A stretch of 64,000 nucleotides of DNA from Asparagopsis taxiformis (GCA_030407315.1 JALQPE010002642.1:1-64000), one strand, 5' to 3'; positions 33,801 to 43,269 are shown, numbered from the stretch's first letter. Program-made: numbers and translations. Notes: generated by a model from the letters alone, not told the origin.

Positions 33801-35255
33801 TTCGACAGGACCATCCTCGGTTTGTGCAACCTGCCGACGTCGCACGGCACTACGACGTCTCGCACGAGCGGTCCGCTCGTCCATAGCAGTTCGTTCTGTT
33901 GGTACGATCTCATCTTCTTCATTTCGGTCACCGTTCGCTTCATCATTCCCTGCGACGGTATGTTCTAGTTGTCCATCTCTTTCCTCCTGCACGTTGGCCT
34001 CCGGCACTGGCGGCCGTTCGGGAGGTGAGCCACCAGCACTCTGTACGTTTCTTTCGTGATTTTTACGCCGTCCTGTATTTGTTGCTCCCTCCAATGGTCT
34101 CACCACGTCAACCTGGTTAATTCTTGTACTATTCTCTATGAATGCGGTCAGCCATGTCCGAATGCGAGCTTGTCTGCGTTGTTGGGATGATTCGCGTATG
34201 GAACTGCTAATGTTCTCTGCATCACTGTCTATAGCGGACAGCATGCGAGACATGAAATTTTCCAATGATGATCTCAGAGCATCATCATATCGCTGACCAT
34301 ACGCGATATTCGCCGGTAGCGCTTCCATTCCGACGAGAACGTGCATTACAACGGCATACAGTTTCGGTACCACACTCCTGTCTTCTTCGGCGTCCATTAC
34401 ATACTTGAACATAGCATTGGCACTAACCAGGTTCTCCTTCTTCAACACCTTTCTCCTCACTCCACGGTTTCCGGTCACGAATGTGCACTGCTCCGGGGTT
34501 GCGGCTCGTATTTTCCGTTCGGCAACAAATCTGAGGCCACCGAAAATGGCTTGTGAAATGATTGCATGTACATCACGAACCATGCCATAATTTTCAAGCG
34601 GCACGTCGTACTCGACCGGAGCGCAACAAGAATCTAGCACTTCCGGTATCCCACGGTCAGAGTTCCTGTCCTGGACTTTCGTTATTAGCAGACACACCCA
34701 TGACATTGTATGAATATACCATGATAGCATCCACGACCGACCTTCTTGGCTAATGCTCCAAGTAAAACTATGAGATGGATAATTATGTAGCTTGGCCTTT
34801 TGCATAGCTACAGCGTATATCCACTCATCAGACATCCACGACTCGATCTTCGAAAGGACGTTCCTGAAATCCAGAGCTGTTAGAACATTTTTCAACACTT
34901 TTTTCTTCGACGTAAAGGGTATCACGAAACCATTCATATCACCAAACACGCCTCTCGGATATAGACGCAAAGTATTCAGACATTGCTCTGTATAGAACAC
35001 GCATGCCCGTTGGACGACTCTGGTGACAACGTGAGCGGGCGGGGTAGGGCGGGTCCCGTTCCCAATATATAGATTACACTCCGAACTGTTGACGAACTCT
35101 TGTGCATCGCGCGTTACTTGTCTTTCCCATGCAGCCCACTGCGAAGCCGAAGTGTTATCACCAACAGGTGGCCGTCCTTGGATATATTGTTTAATAGAAG
35201 CGAACACATCCGTGGGAGACGAGTACGGTGTCTGTCTCCTCGGTGCTGGCGGCAT
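30807..35255 (-). CDS. UPF1-like superfamily 1 helicase encoded by the CACTA element, 1482 residues
   Basis: The first ATG is at 35255. The first ~650 residues are unrecognised, with charged, Arg-rich stretches near 400-540 and Pro/Ser-rich linkers. The last ~480 residues form an SF1 helicase core: Walker A GPAATGKTST (about 1008), motif Ia SVSNTAVDV, Walker B/II VVDEASQ (about 1166), motif III LFGDPMQQSP, motif IV QEQYRMHPEI (about 1250), motif V AAAQGSESPVVIYSATR, and motif VI VMVTRAMRHLYIVG (about 1450). DEASQ and YRMHP are typical of the UPF1/SEN1 group, unlike the PIF1-type helicases of Helitrons. It could unwind DNA or RNA during transposition, repair of the donor site, or protection of element transcripts from decay. 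The role is inferred. The ORF is intact and lies upstream of, and co-oriented with, the transposase. Confidence 0.85.
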   Translation of the reverse strand: MPPAPRRQTPYSSPTDVFASIKQYIQGRPPVGDNTSASQWAAWERQVTRDAQEFVNSSECNLYIGNGTRPTPPAHVVTRVVQRACVFYTEQCLNTLRLYPRGVFGDMNGFVIPFTSKKKVLKNVLTALDFRNVLSKIESWMSDEWIYAVAMQKAKLHNYPSHSFTWSISQEGRSWMLSWYIHTMSWVCLLITKVQDRNSDRGIPEVLDSCCAPVEYDVPLENYGMVRDVHAIISQAIFGGLRFVAERKIRAATPEQCTFVTGNRGVRRKVLKKENLVSANAMFKYVMDAEEDRSVVPKLYAVVMHVLVGMEALPANIAYGQRYDDALRSSLENFMSRMLSAIDSDAENISSSIRESSQQRRQARIRTWLTAFIENSTRINQVDVVRPLEGATNTGRRKNHERNVQSAGGSPPERPPVPEANVQEERDGQLEHTVAGNDEANGDRNEEDEIVPTERTAMDERTARARRRSAVRRRQVAQTEDGPVEEDSQRGGEEGPETSGAGSVQPAVEPGQDRASKKPRHAEVCPTCEQPWPQTVESPNTANTTPEKNLGQKLTNSSQVVRPEHTSISVDLPPVSSHVLRPERNSIAVDVPPLVALSSQRPKPKSSSLSITAGPALSVDVQPAPPPSPVWDPPPIPQEAVQQQAVQQQRHKPRVPVQRAARKGYHYDDVPIQIEGISLNTNLSPNAILANWSSNASFSFPRRGFESSWVRNRVIFRGQNPRLAPNFMYFSWYDFLSTSFTLCIYKMVLELAEVAQKHETWYPATQRDPLLDNDYDLYRLDSDASGNGNSRRFEASRTAPSTRDSVSFRSWDVVTVDVIDRSRQTEPLECCLGVVEDFTTNKTRAQTRLSLTIIALGSVRHARYSQGTEGLAIVVRRSGYLGTEGMQCEAIRNLPAIHPGWHELFLGTSRAATSNQRWLQQDGSLVREEYEKLLAHCLPGAVLVPSGSTNTQKYMLEMTDLNGADVHHDGPPKMNRSQAAAVLECLISSELSERKPRGLLDRVCCVVGPAATGKTSTIMHYISALLNKVAYDMVEAEAARVRVAGGSVHATAISALNRPGTKVRILVVSVSNTAVDVIESKLLDGIFMVQSRSTVPTLVRPPFERKTARDTSGGSERAVTNRGRKRILFGAASGELSSPCIVLSTFGSLWRLFRDNPTAKFDAIVVDEASQAADVDYLPLVQFLAENFKVEDAPPLSLFGDPMQQSPVLRGPRNIMSSIYTMSWLDRLARNESSHLRHSNIVRCVCLQEQYRMHPEINRVSNVIAHRNVADHHSCVPTSDTYTKWLIPYVYGNGARVPIYTSEAKDISLTDLSHPVRLFDPYFRRRNNHFPYGEISMQTSYDTSVPEAILISELVRILLTVPNMRQEDILILTVYNKQRSCILAHLAAMFANVYEHEPCTITVSTIAAAQGSESPVVIYSATRNGRRTSSSSTHDSLGLVDDVRGIYVMVTRAMRHLYIVGEFDFLVSKSADWTRVVKETSP

Positions 35256-37176
35256 CTTCAATCTTTCGTTTCTTGTGTGCAGTGGATCTCTGTGAACTTC
35301 GATTCTGCGGAGCTGATAAACAGAGTGCACTGTTTGTGTGCAATACTTGTAGAAGTCAAGAGCTCTTCACTCCTCACAAATCCTTGTCCTAGTAATAGGT
35401 TCAATATCAATTTACGTTCTCATCTCTATTGTAAGCGGTTTTGCTACCGTTCCTACCATCAAATTTTATAATTAATTACGAATGTTCGCGACCATTCCAA
35501 CGGTGCGGAATCGTGCCCTGAAACCGCGGTTTCATTGCGTTCGTTGCAGCCATCCTAGGACATTATGAAGCTTCATAATGTCAACACAAGCCGCCCCGAT
35601 GTGATGAAATATCCCTGAATCTTCCTCACGGTGGTTTGAATTGAAATGGAATATTCACACCCTTTGCGGTTAAGTGGTGAGTTTCATCCACTCCGTCCAC
35701 AGATCCAACGTTTCATATAAACACGGGAATAGCAGGAAAGTACAGAACCATCCAATAATTATGAGCCATCGTAATCTAATTATATCGCCATGGGACATGT
35801 TCTTAAGAAATTTCCCCTATTCAATTGGAAACGGTATGGCAAGGTGCCATTATTCCAACAAACTTTGCAGACTTACTGGAATCTTCTAAGTCTCGAGACC
35901 GGAACCAAGTTTAGTCCTTCCTTGTTGAATTCGGCAATAATGGTCCGCTCCAGTCGCTGTACATCTCTTTCCGAAACAAGACCAAGCCGTCCACTTCTCA
36001 CCAGTGTCACAACCAAACCACGGACAACCATTTGCACAACTACACACGTGTGCACCTCGTCACTGCCTTCACAACTGCCTGCAACAAGCTGCATGCTCGC
36101 ACACGTGTGCGCTCCGTCACCGGTTTCACAACCACGGACAACCATTTGCACAACTACACACGTGTGCACCTCGTCACTGCCTTCACAACCACGGACAACC
36201 ATTTGCACGACTACACACGTGTGCACCTCGTCATCGGTTTCACAACCACGGACAACCATTTGCACAACTACACACGTGTGCGCTCCGTCACCGGTTTCAC
36301 AACCACGGACAACCATTTGCACAACTACACACGTGTGCACCTCGTCACTGCCTTCACAACCACGGACAACCATTTGCACAACTACACATGTGTGCACCTC
36401 GTCACCGGTTTCACAACCACGGACAACCATTTGCACAACTACACACGTGTGCACCTCGTCATCGGTTTCACAACCACGGACAACCATTTGCACAACTACA
36501 CATGTGTGCACCTCGTCACCGGTTTCACAACCACGGACAACCATTTGCACAACTACACACGTGTGCACCTCGTCACCGGTTTCACAACCACGGACAACCA
36601 TTTGCACAACTACACACGTGTGCACCTCGTCACCGGTTTCACAACCACGGACAACCATTTGCACAACTACACACGTGTGCGCTCCGTCACCGGTTTCAAA
36701 ACCAAGGACAACCATTTGCACAACTACACACGTGTCCACCTCGTCACTGCCTTCACAACTGCCTGGAACAAGCTGCATGCTCGCACACGTGTGCGCTCCG
36801 TCACCGGTTTCACAACCACGGACAACCATTTGCACAACTACACATGTGTGCACTTCGTCACCGGTTTCAAAACCACGGACAACCATTTGCACAACTACAC
36901 ACGTGTGCACCTCGTCACTGCCTTCACAACTGCCTAGAACTAGCTGCATAACTACACACGTGTGCACTTCGTCACCGGTTGCACAACCACATGTGGTGAG
37001 GAGCAGGGCAGCTGCAGCTGTCCTGCTCCTCACTGACTTCATGACCGTGGATGAACTGCAAGTCTAGACACGTGTCCATGTCGTCCCTACTTCCACGACC
37101 GACCATGAACGTTCGTACAATAGTACTGAAATAATACTATTCTTGTTTGGGAACGATACATCTCAATCGTTTGTCG
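35256..37176. promoter_or_regulatory. Divergent intergenic region between helicase and the 456-residue gene
   Basis: About 1.9 kb separates two genes that start away from each other, so promoters for both should lie here. Most of it is the 57-bp minisatellite (36007-36990). The remainder (35331-36000) shows no gene. Confidence 0.5.
36007..36990. repeat. 57-bp minisatellite, about 17 units
   Basis: Units of the form GGTTTCACAACCACGGACAA, CCATTTGCACAACTACACAC, GTGTGCACCTCGTCACC. Variants carry CTCCGTCACC or CTGCCTTCACAACTGCC. ACACGTGTG and GGTTTCACAACC occur in nearly every unit. Because 57 is a multiple of three and no unit contains a stop, several frames on both strands stay open for up to 425 codons; I treat these as by-products. 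Confidence 0.9.
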
Positions 37177-38547
37177 ATGGATCATCCGTCCATAGATCAT
37201 CCGTCCATTCTACATGATGGTATCGCCATTGAGGTACTCTGGAACGTGAATACGAGTGGTACGTGTAACCGGCGGACAAGACACTCCGCAAACAGGGTTT
37301 GGTGGAAGGCAAAGGTAGCCAGGTTGACTCGACGAGGAATCCCCCGTTCTGCCACGCTGACATATTTGGCGATGTTAGGCCATCCCGAAACCTCTGTTGA
37401 TGTAAGTATCTTCAAGGGATATCTGGAAGAAATTCCTTTCAGCCCTGTAGATTCTGCTACAACACGCCCTACTCGTCTCAGACGCAGGCTGCAGTGGAGA
37501 GTTTGTCATTTTTATTCACCTTCTGCTTCTTCTTCAGACTCCGGTGAGGGATCTTCTAGTCCCGGGCAATCCGCATTGGTCGAAAAAGTTTCTGACCTTC
37601 ACGCTCGTTTGCAGAACATGGAGCGTGCATGGATTCTCCATCACGGTCTTGGTAGTACAATGGGTCATGTCAATGAATCAGATGCTGTCCTCCATCGCAT
37701 ATTTGGTTACTTCAGACTAAAACTAGCACAGCACAGGGAACGGCCATTATCTAGGAAAAGAACTCCTGAATCTAATCATGGCATTGATACAGTTACCACG
37801 GGTTTCATATCCATAACCACGGACTGTACCATCCGGGACTTCGAAATAATTGCGAGATCAGTGCGGTCCACCTGCCCGGGTGCAGAATTTCAACCTTCTT
37901 TCTCCCTGACCCAGATGCCACCAATCGATACAAACAAATTCAGCGTCTTCTTCCCTTCATATTCAGACATGTGCAAGTCCATATCTTTGACTGCAGTCTC
38001 CGATCGAATCCGGCTCTTCAGAACTGCAAGGGGTCCCAAAAATATCAATGCTGCCGACAATTCATACGTGCGCTTGCTCGGTACTCTACTGCGTGGCACA
38101 GATCCGTGTAGAGAACCATTCATTTTTGCCCTCGCCAGAAGTGACCCATTCCACTTCGACAAATGCAATGATCGTACAATCGATCATTCCATTCTCCCCG
38201 TGCTCTTCAGAAAATCCCTGGACTTCGACATACCGAATATGATGTATAAGAACGTCCTCGTCCATCGGAGCATGCCTGTCCGTGATATTTTCCATGCCTT
38301 ACGGCCGACGCCACCCGGCCATGATTCTGCTTCAGTTCCTGTTCATCCAGGACACTCTTTCAACATGACTTGGAACAGAACTGAGTTCCCTAGAATGCGC
38401 CTATGGTCCCGCGATATTTCCACTAACGTGAACAGCCTAGGAACCCTGGAGCTTAATTTGCCATACATGACGTTTTTCGGCGCACACTCCTACAATGAAG
38501 TCATTGACGCCCTACCGATCCATTCTTCTAGTTCCCTCGTCCAGTAA
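37177..38547 (+). CDS. CACTA accessory protein, 456 residues, possible Tudor-like module
   Basis: The first ATG is at 37177. Near the N-terminus, IAIEVLWNV followed by RVWWKAKVARL resembles the beta-barrel core of Tudor/Agenet-type domains (pattern: VEVLW, spacer, WWKAKV), which bind modified histones or nucleic acids. Then come a Ser/Asp-rich linker, a short coiled coil (LVEKVSDLHARLQNMERAW, about residue 140) and a C-terminal half of unknown fold. The frame is intact. It is divergently arranged with the helicase and shares its repeat-rich 5' region, suggesting joint control. The domain call is weak pattern matching; the rest is unrecognised. Confidence 0.55.
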   Translation: MDHPSIDHPSILHDGIAIEVLWNVNTSGTCNRRTRHSANRVWWKAKVARLTRRGIPRSATLTYLAMLGHPETSVDVSIFKGYLEEIPFSPVDSATTRPTRLRRRLQWRVCHFYSPSASSSDSGEGSSSPGQSALVEKVSDLHARLQNMERAWILHHGLGSTMGHVNESDAVLHRIFGYFRLKLAQHRERPLSRKRTPESNHGIDTVTTGFISITTDCTIRDFEIIARSVRSTCPGAEFQPSFSLTQMPPIDTNKFSVFFPSYSDMCKSISLTAVSDRIRLFRTARGPKNINAADNSYVRLLGTLLRGTDPCREPFIFALARSDPFHFDKCNDRTIDHSILPVLFRKSLDFDIPNMMYKNVLVHRSMPVRDIFHALRPTPPGHDSASVPVHPGHSFNMTWNRTEFPRMRLWSRDISTNVNSLGTLELNLPYMTFFGAHSYNEVIDALPIHSSSSLVQ

Positions 38548-39140
38548 ACATGACCGTTTGACCTCTCCGACCAATGCACATCGCATCCTCGCCTCAACGT
38601 TGGGTGCCCAGTTTTACAAATTGCCGGCAATTTCCGAACAAGCGACCGCTTGTTCGCACACTGCTTAATGGTTGCATACCATACTACTGGAACGAGCACT
38701 AGTTGCTTACCTACTGACATGCTCGTGAGCAGGTATACGAACATTGCCGCTACTGCTCAAGACGTTTTTGTAAGCAGTACTACCAGTGAATGATAGGTCA
38801 CTAGTCCTAGAATCTACTGCCAATAAGATCAATGCCTCTGTACGGTACCTGTCGTGGTGTCATTGGTTTTATTACCACTGGCGAGCGGTACAACAAATTC
38901 TATTCCGCGATTTTGGTCCCTGGTTGTGAGCCCTACTATCCCTGGCGTCACAGGTTGTATAGCCTGTGATTTGTGATTTAAACGGGTGCATGACCGGTAT
39001 TTTCCAACCTTCTCGGTTGCATAACGGATGACGAGCGATACAATACCTTTGCATGCACAGGTTCTACATCAATAAGCACACAACAGAAAGATATTCACTC
39101 TTCGCTGACGGCTCATTACCCACATATCACTACCAATCAT
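38548..39140. other. Convergent spacer
   Basis: About 600 bases between the 3' ends of the 456- and 591-residue genes. There is no ORF of note. Short inverted repeats such as ACAGGTTGTATAGCCTGTGA near 38950 could act in 3' end formation, but this is not demonstrable here. Confidence 0.4.
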
Positions 39141-40916
39141 CTACAGTGACTCGATCTGGCAGACATCGATGTCGTCTACAGAGTTGTGACCGTGGATAGT
39201 GAATGACTCGGGGTCTTCTCCGCTGTCCGAGTTATATGATTCAATTCCACTATCATCATTGTCCATGAGGTTCTTGAATTGGAGTGAAGTCATCCGCAAT
39301 ACGCGCTCCAAAGTATTTTTCCTGGTGTACTCTCCAGGAATGAGATCTGACACTCTAATCTGTGCCATTGAACCACTATCTCCAACGTTCTCTGCAACTG
39401 GCGTTGAGCTACTTGGTTCAACGTTCTCCCCAGACCATTCATTGGTCATAACGAGCTCCATGATCATGTGGCGAAACACCAGCGCTACCGAATAGGTTGT
39501 CTGGAGAGCCATCGGAGAAGAACCCAGGAAATCTTCCTTCCTTTGTCCTTGTACGTATGCTACGAGAAAATTGAAAGCAACTTCCATTATGTTCACCGTT
39601 CTAGTCATTGTAGCATCCTTCAGTTCGGCATCTTTCTTCACTTTCATTCCTGCGCATTCGGCAACTTTCACATCATATGATACAGAGAGATGGCATTCCT
39701 TACGTGATCGCATGAAATGTGCTGCTGTTGTTTTGTTCTCAGCGCATTCCTGGACACTGCGTCCCACTCTCGTTTCCGGCACGTTGGATGGACACATTAT
39801 ACATTCTTCCGGGAACTTCAGCTCAATTTTTGGTTTGTTATAAGACCCTTGCAACCACTCACAACATGTCCAGGGAGAAAGAAGGAATCCGATATCCTCA
39901 AAGAATTGACATTTGGACCGATCCCTGGCTTTTCGCAAGAATTCTGTAACGCGGCTGTAAAGTCCTGATGACAAAAACATAGCAACGCCATCGTTCCCCT
40001 CTAGTTCCTCGGAAGTGCTCGACTTGCGAGTATTCTCCGCATATTGCCTCGCGTACTTCATACATTTCGAGTTTATATATCCTTGCCTCAGCCATTCTGG
40101 GACGTGTCTTGTTGCAGCCTCCGAGTTCCCAGTTCCAGTCTGTGTGCAGGGCCTTCCTCCATTTCTATTTACACCATATAAATCTTCACAGTACGCAACG
40201 ATCTTCTTCACCAAGAAAAAGCGAAAGTTACAATGTGCCAAACCAAGACCCTTCCGCAAATTACTCTTAGCCATGTTCCCACGAAGCCCATACATGATTA
40301 TGCAAATCAACTTGGAGTAGAAGTTTTCATTCTCCTTTCCTCTGGAGGCAGTCCTGAAGAATGTGCAGACAGCCTCCATGGTCACGGTAGAAATGTTTTG
40401 AACATGGAATACAGCGTCCAGTTCTGTCCGCAATGTCGGATTGGAGCATTCTACGGAGCGCATTACCTGTTTGGGAGCAGACGAATTCTTCCTCAAACTT
40501 ACTGGCGTCCTTGCATTGTTTGCTGCCATGGTAACGTGAACATCTCCATTGAAACGCTTCAAACTATCATGGAGCTCGCTCACTTGCCCATGAAGTGTGG
40601 CTAGTTGTTCTTCTGTTCTGCGCATGTGGCTTTGGAATTCCTTCTTCATACTTTCCACTGCAGCAGACAGCATCACCCGGATGCTTTCAGAGTAGGCTAC
40701 GGAAGGCTCCGCTGTAGCTTCTTCTTGAGACGGGTTCTCTTCTGCTTGGACTGTATCTGGTTCCCTCATTTGTATTACTGGAGACGATTCAATGTCACCA
40801 TTATCATCTCTACGAGGACCACTTGAACGTCTGCCGCTGCTTGGCCTTTTCAGTTTCTTGCCCAATGGCTCTTGGTTTCGGTTGGTGACTCTGCGTCGTA
40901 TATTGGATCGCTGCAT
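39141..40916 (-). CDS. CACTA accessory protein, 591 residues, basic N-terminus and coiled coil
   Basis: It starts at ATG 40916. Residues 1-40 are strongly basic with a likely nuclear signal (GKKLKRPSSGRRSSGPRR). Residues about 85-120 form a coiled coil (MKKEFQSHMRRTEEQL, LHGQVSELHDSLKRF). A central part of unknown fold has many Cys residues (for example CPSNVPETR and VAECAGMKV). The last 60 residues are acidic and Ser-rich. No family is recognised. The layout, an ORF besides the transposase with basic and oligomerising regions, resembles what TnpA-type factors of En/Spm need in order to bind subterminal repeats; that function is inference. The frame is intact. Confidence 0.6.
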   Translation of the reverse strand: MQRSNIRRRVTNRNQEPLGKKLKRPSSGRRSSGPRRDDNGDIESSPVIQMREPDTVQAEENPSQEEATAEPSVAYSESIRVMLSAAVESMKKEFQSHMRRTEEQLATLHGQVSELHDSLKRFNGDVHVTMAANNARTPVSLRKNSSAPKQVMRSVECSNPTLRTELDAVFHVQNISTVTMEAVCTFFRTASRGKENENFYSKLICIIMYGLRGNMAKSNLRKGLGLAHCNFRFFLVKKIVAYCEDLYGVNRNGGRPCTQTGTGNSEAATRHVPEWLRQGYINSKCMKYARQYAENTRKSSTSEELEGNDGVAMFLSSGLYSRVTEFLRKARDRSKCQFFEDIGFLLSPWTCCEWLQGSYNKPKIELKFPEECIMCPSNVPETRVGRSVQECAENKTTAAHFMRSRKECHLSVSYDVKVAECAGMKVKKDAELKDATMTRTVNIMEVAFNFLVAYVQGQRKEDFLGSSPMALQTTYSVALVFRHMIMELVMTNEWSGENVEPSSSTPVAENVGDSGSMAQIRVSDLIPGEYTRKNTLERVLRMTSLQFKNLMDNDDSGIESYNSDSGEDPESFTIHGHNSVDDIDVCQIESL

Positions 40917-42929
40917 AATGCACCTTGGAACAGTGTGATACTACCAGGCAAGGTTTGTCGTAGCGATCCAGGATCGGCGTTTCGCTGCCTTCAGGATCAC
41001 TGGAGACCGGTGCAAAACTATGAACCTCTGTGCCTCTCAGCAATTATCAACGCCTAAAAATCGTGATCCTCACCTATCCGTCGTGGAACCACTACAATAC
41101 TGCATCACAAATAAGGCTTTTCCTATACAGTGATTTATAAGGCCAACTAGACACGACTTCAGCTCCACCTCACCCTACCTGCCACTCGTTTCGCCCCCTA
41201 CATCTTCCTAATCATCGGTCGCATGACTAGTGACCACCTTATGTCATTCTGTCAGTAGTTCAGCAACACATCAGTCGCATAACCACTGACCGCTGTTATG
41301 TCGTGCTGTAAAACGGTCATGTCGATGGTTTGGCTGCCAGCGCAGGGAGAAGCCCTAAATCAAAATTTCTCCCATATTTTCTGGTGGCCGTAGTGCGATC
41401 TCTGCAGCCAGTTCATCAGTGAGCCATTGCTGTCACTGGTTTCACTACCGCTGACCATAACACGAGTAGTATACTGTGTCCTGGCTCCACGTGTGGTCAT
41501 CGGCCGCACGACCTTCGGTACAACATAACAGTGAGTTGATGTCATAGACAGTACAGCGTGTAATACACCGCACAATCGCACATGTCGCACTGCAGCGGCA
41601 CAATGACATCAACACTCAGCGGCCACAACCGTCACATTCGATCATGTGACGCAACCGGTGCGCGCACTGAGATGCACTCCTTGCCAGAACAAATGTTCCA
41701 AACATTTCGCCTCGGCGAAGTTATCGCGTACAAAAAGTTGGTATGCAATCCACGCGACGGCTCGGAAAACTATTCCAATGTGCACACACGCACGCTCTCT
41801 TCCTGCGTACATGCAGGAAGCGGGCACCCACTACCACGACCACCCACAACCTTCTTGCAGATGACGACTACTAGCGATAGACGATACTGCGCTAGTATCG
41901 CAGTGTCGTCCATCGCCACAACGCCGCGGATCACATATCGGCAACTGCATCGATCGCACGCGAGTCATGTCGCAGCTTGCGGTGAGTGTGCACGCCGCAC
42001 TGAATCGCCGTGCGAACTTCCATCATCCAACATTTCGTTGATGAGTTCACAATTATCAACTGGCACATGCAGACAGCGCATACATTTCGTGTAGCAGTCT
42101 CATCCTCACAACAACCTCCTGTTTCTCAACTATTGTTTGTTCCACATGCCGAAAATATACTTGCGCCCAGCGCGAGACCAGTACCGCGTCGGAGTGCGTG
42201 CGGATGCTACCAAGCTTCCTCGATGCATGCTATCTTTTCCTACCATCTTTTGTCTCTCTGAAGGCTGCGCGAATGCAAATCATAGCGGTCTGCGCGTTAA
42301 CGCTGAAGCTGGGCTTGAATTTGGTCACGTTCCTTCTGGAGAGCGGCGTTGTCCGTTTCATGAGTGTTGGAAACGTCATCTGGGAGGTTACGGGTATTGG
42401 AAGCGGTACCAGGATTTTTGTTCTGCAGTTCAGCATGCTCCTCGCGCAAATTGTTGTCCCAAGTGGCGAGTCGGTTGTAGGCCGACTTAATCTTTGTGGC
42501 ATTTCAGCTCACCGTTTCCAGATTAACCTCTTCTGCATCATCGCATCTAACTTTGGTACAGTCTCACTGGCGAAGCGCCACATCTTCAATGAGTATCCCT
42601 CCATGCCGCTGTGTCCCGGTAGTAAAAGAAACTGAGATCGATTAAAAGGGGTCTTGTTTGTTCTTGGCCGTGTGATACTCAAATCTTCAGCACTACTTTA
42701 CCTCCTGTATTGTCTTTACCCCATATCTTCCACCTTCGCACGGCTAAGCCCAGTTCCTCCTTCGCTGTCCATCCGCTTCTTCGCCTCTACAATCGCATCA
42801 ACTATCTCTTCGACTGCTCTCCTCTGGTTGCCACACCAGTGACCAGAGCTTCATCCAGAAATTTCAGTTCGTGCTTTAGACTGAGTTCGGTTTAGACCGA
42901 TCAATTCGTAGTAGCATTGACCCGGAACA
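40917..42929. promoter_or_regulatory. 5' flank of the 591-residue gene up to the right subterminal repeats
   Basis: No confident gene. At 41431-41520 there is one isolated unit of the 125-bp repeat family, including CACGTGTGGTCATCGGCC. Related words lie near 41269 (CATAACCACTGACC). A minus-strand frame of about 67 codons (42497-42297) has coiled-coil character (REEHAELQNK, ALQKERDQIQAQLQR) but no clear start, and may be a remnant or exon. Confidence 0.45.
42297..42497 (-). pseudogene. Short coiled-coil-like frame, start unclear
   Basis: Read on the minus strand, about 67 codons end in TAA at 42297-42299. Glu/Gln/Arg-rich heptads (NNLREEHAELQNK and LQKERDQIQAQLQR) suggest real protein. Upstream the frame is lost near 42500, so this is a fragment, or an exon of a transcript starting near the right element end. 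Confidence 0.25.
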
Positions 42930-43260
42930 ACACTGATTTAAATCTTTGGAACGGTTTACACTGTTCCGTATGTGAGTAGTTCACCATCTCGGTTACCACA
43001 TTTACCGTTCTATGTTCAATGAATACTATTTTCACCGTTTCTCAGGACACTATTTACTGTTCTTTCGTAGATCAGTACATTCAAATCTCCAGAACAATAT
43101 ATACCGCTCTCAAATCAGTGTATTTGGAGGAAGAACAGTGCATTCACTGTTCATGGCGCACTACACACTGTCCTGAGACGATGTTGTTACTGTTTCTTCT
43201 GAAGAACACTAGAAATACTGTTCTGAAACACTATTTTTACTGTTCTGGAACCTTCATGCC
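42930..43260. repeat. Right subterminal repeats of the CACTA element
   Basis: Repeated TACTGTTCTG/GAACAGT words (for example at 43045, 43090, 43130, 43218 and 43238) run up to the terminal inverted repeat. The same word family as at the left end confirms that both ends belong to one element. Confidence 0.85.
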
Positions 43261-43269
43261 CTCCTAGTG

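Larger units (their letters stand above)
22867..43269. mobile_element. 20.4-kb CACTA (EnSpm) transposon carrying a UPF1-like helicase
   Basis: The left end begins CACTAGGAAGGCACGAA and the right end, read inward on the other strand, begins CACTAGGAGGGCATGAA, giving 17-bp termini with two mismatches. Both ends are lined with GAACAGT-type subterminal repeats (22890-23860 and 42930-43260), the classic CACTA layout for binding by an accessory protein. Inside are four long intact ORFs: Tnp2-like transposase (minus), SF1 helicase (minus), a 456-residue protein (plus) and a 591-residue protein (minus). The element sits inside Plavaka-like copy 2, whose reading resumes at 43270. Compared with copy 1, 40 bp of target are missing at the junction and no target duplication is visible. 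Confidence 0.85.

Noticed and set aside
30807..35255. Helicase as evidence of a Helitron
   Set aside because: The motifs are UPF1/SEN1-like, not PIF1-like, there is no HUH Rep domain, and the flanking termini are CACTA with subterminal repeats.
35790..37067. Open frames of 425 (plus), 389 (minus), 315 and 301 codons
   Set aside because: All read through the 57-bp minisatellite in different frames; they are by-products of a stop-free unit whose length is a multiple of three.
42198..42635. 145-codon plus-strand frame with hydrophobic segments
   Set aside because: The opposite strand has a more protein-like coiled-coil frame here and the plus frame has no motif; probably antisense shadow.
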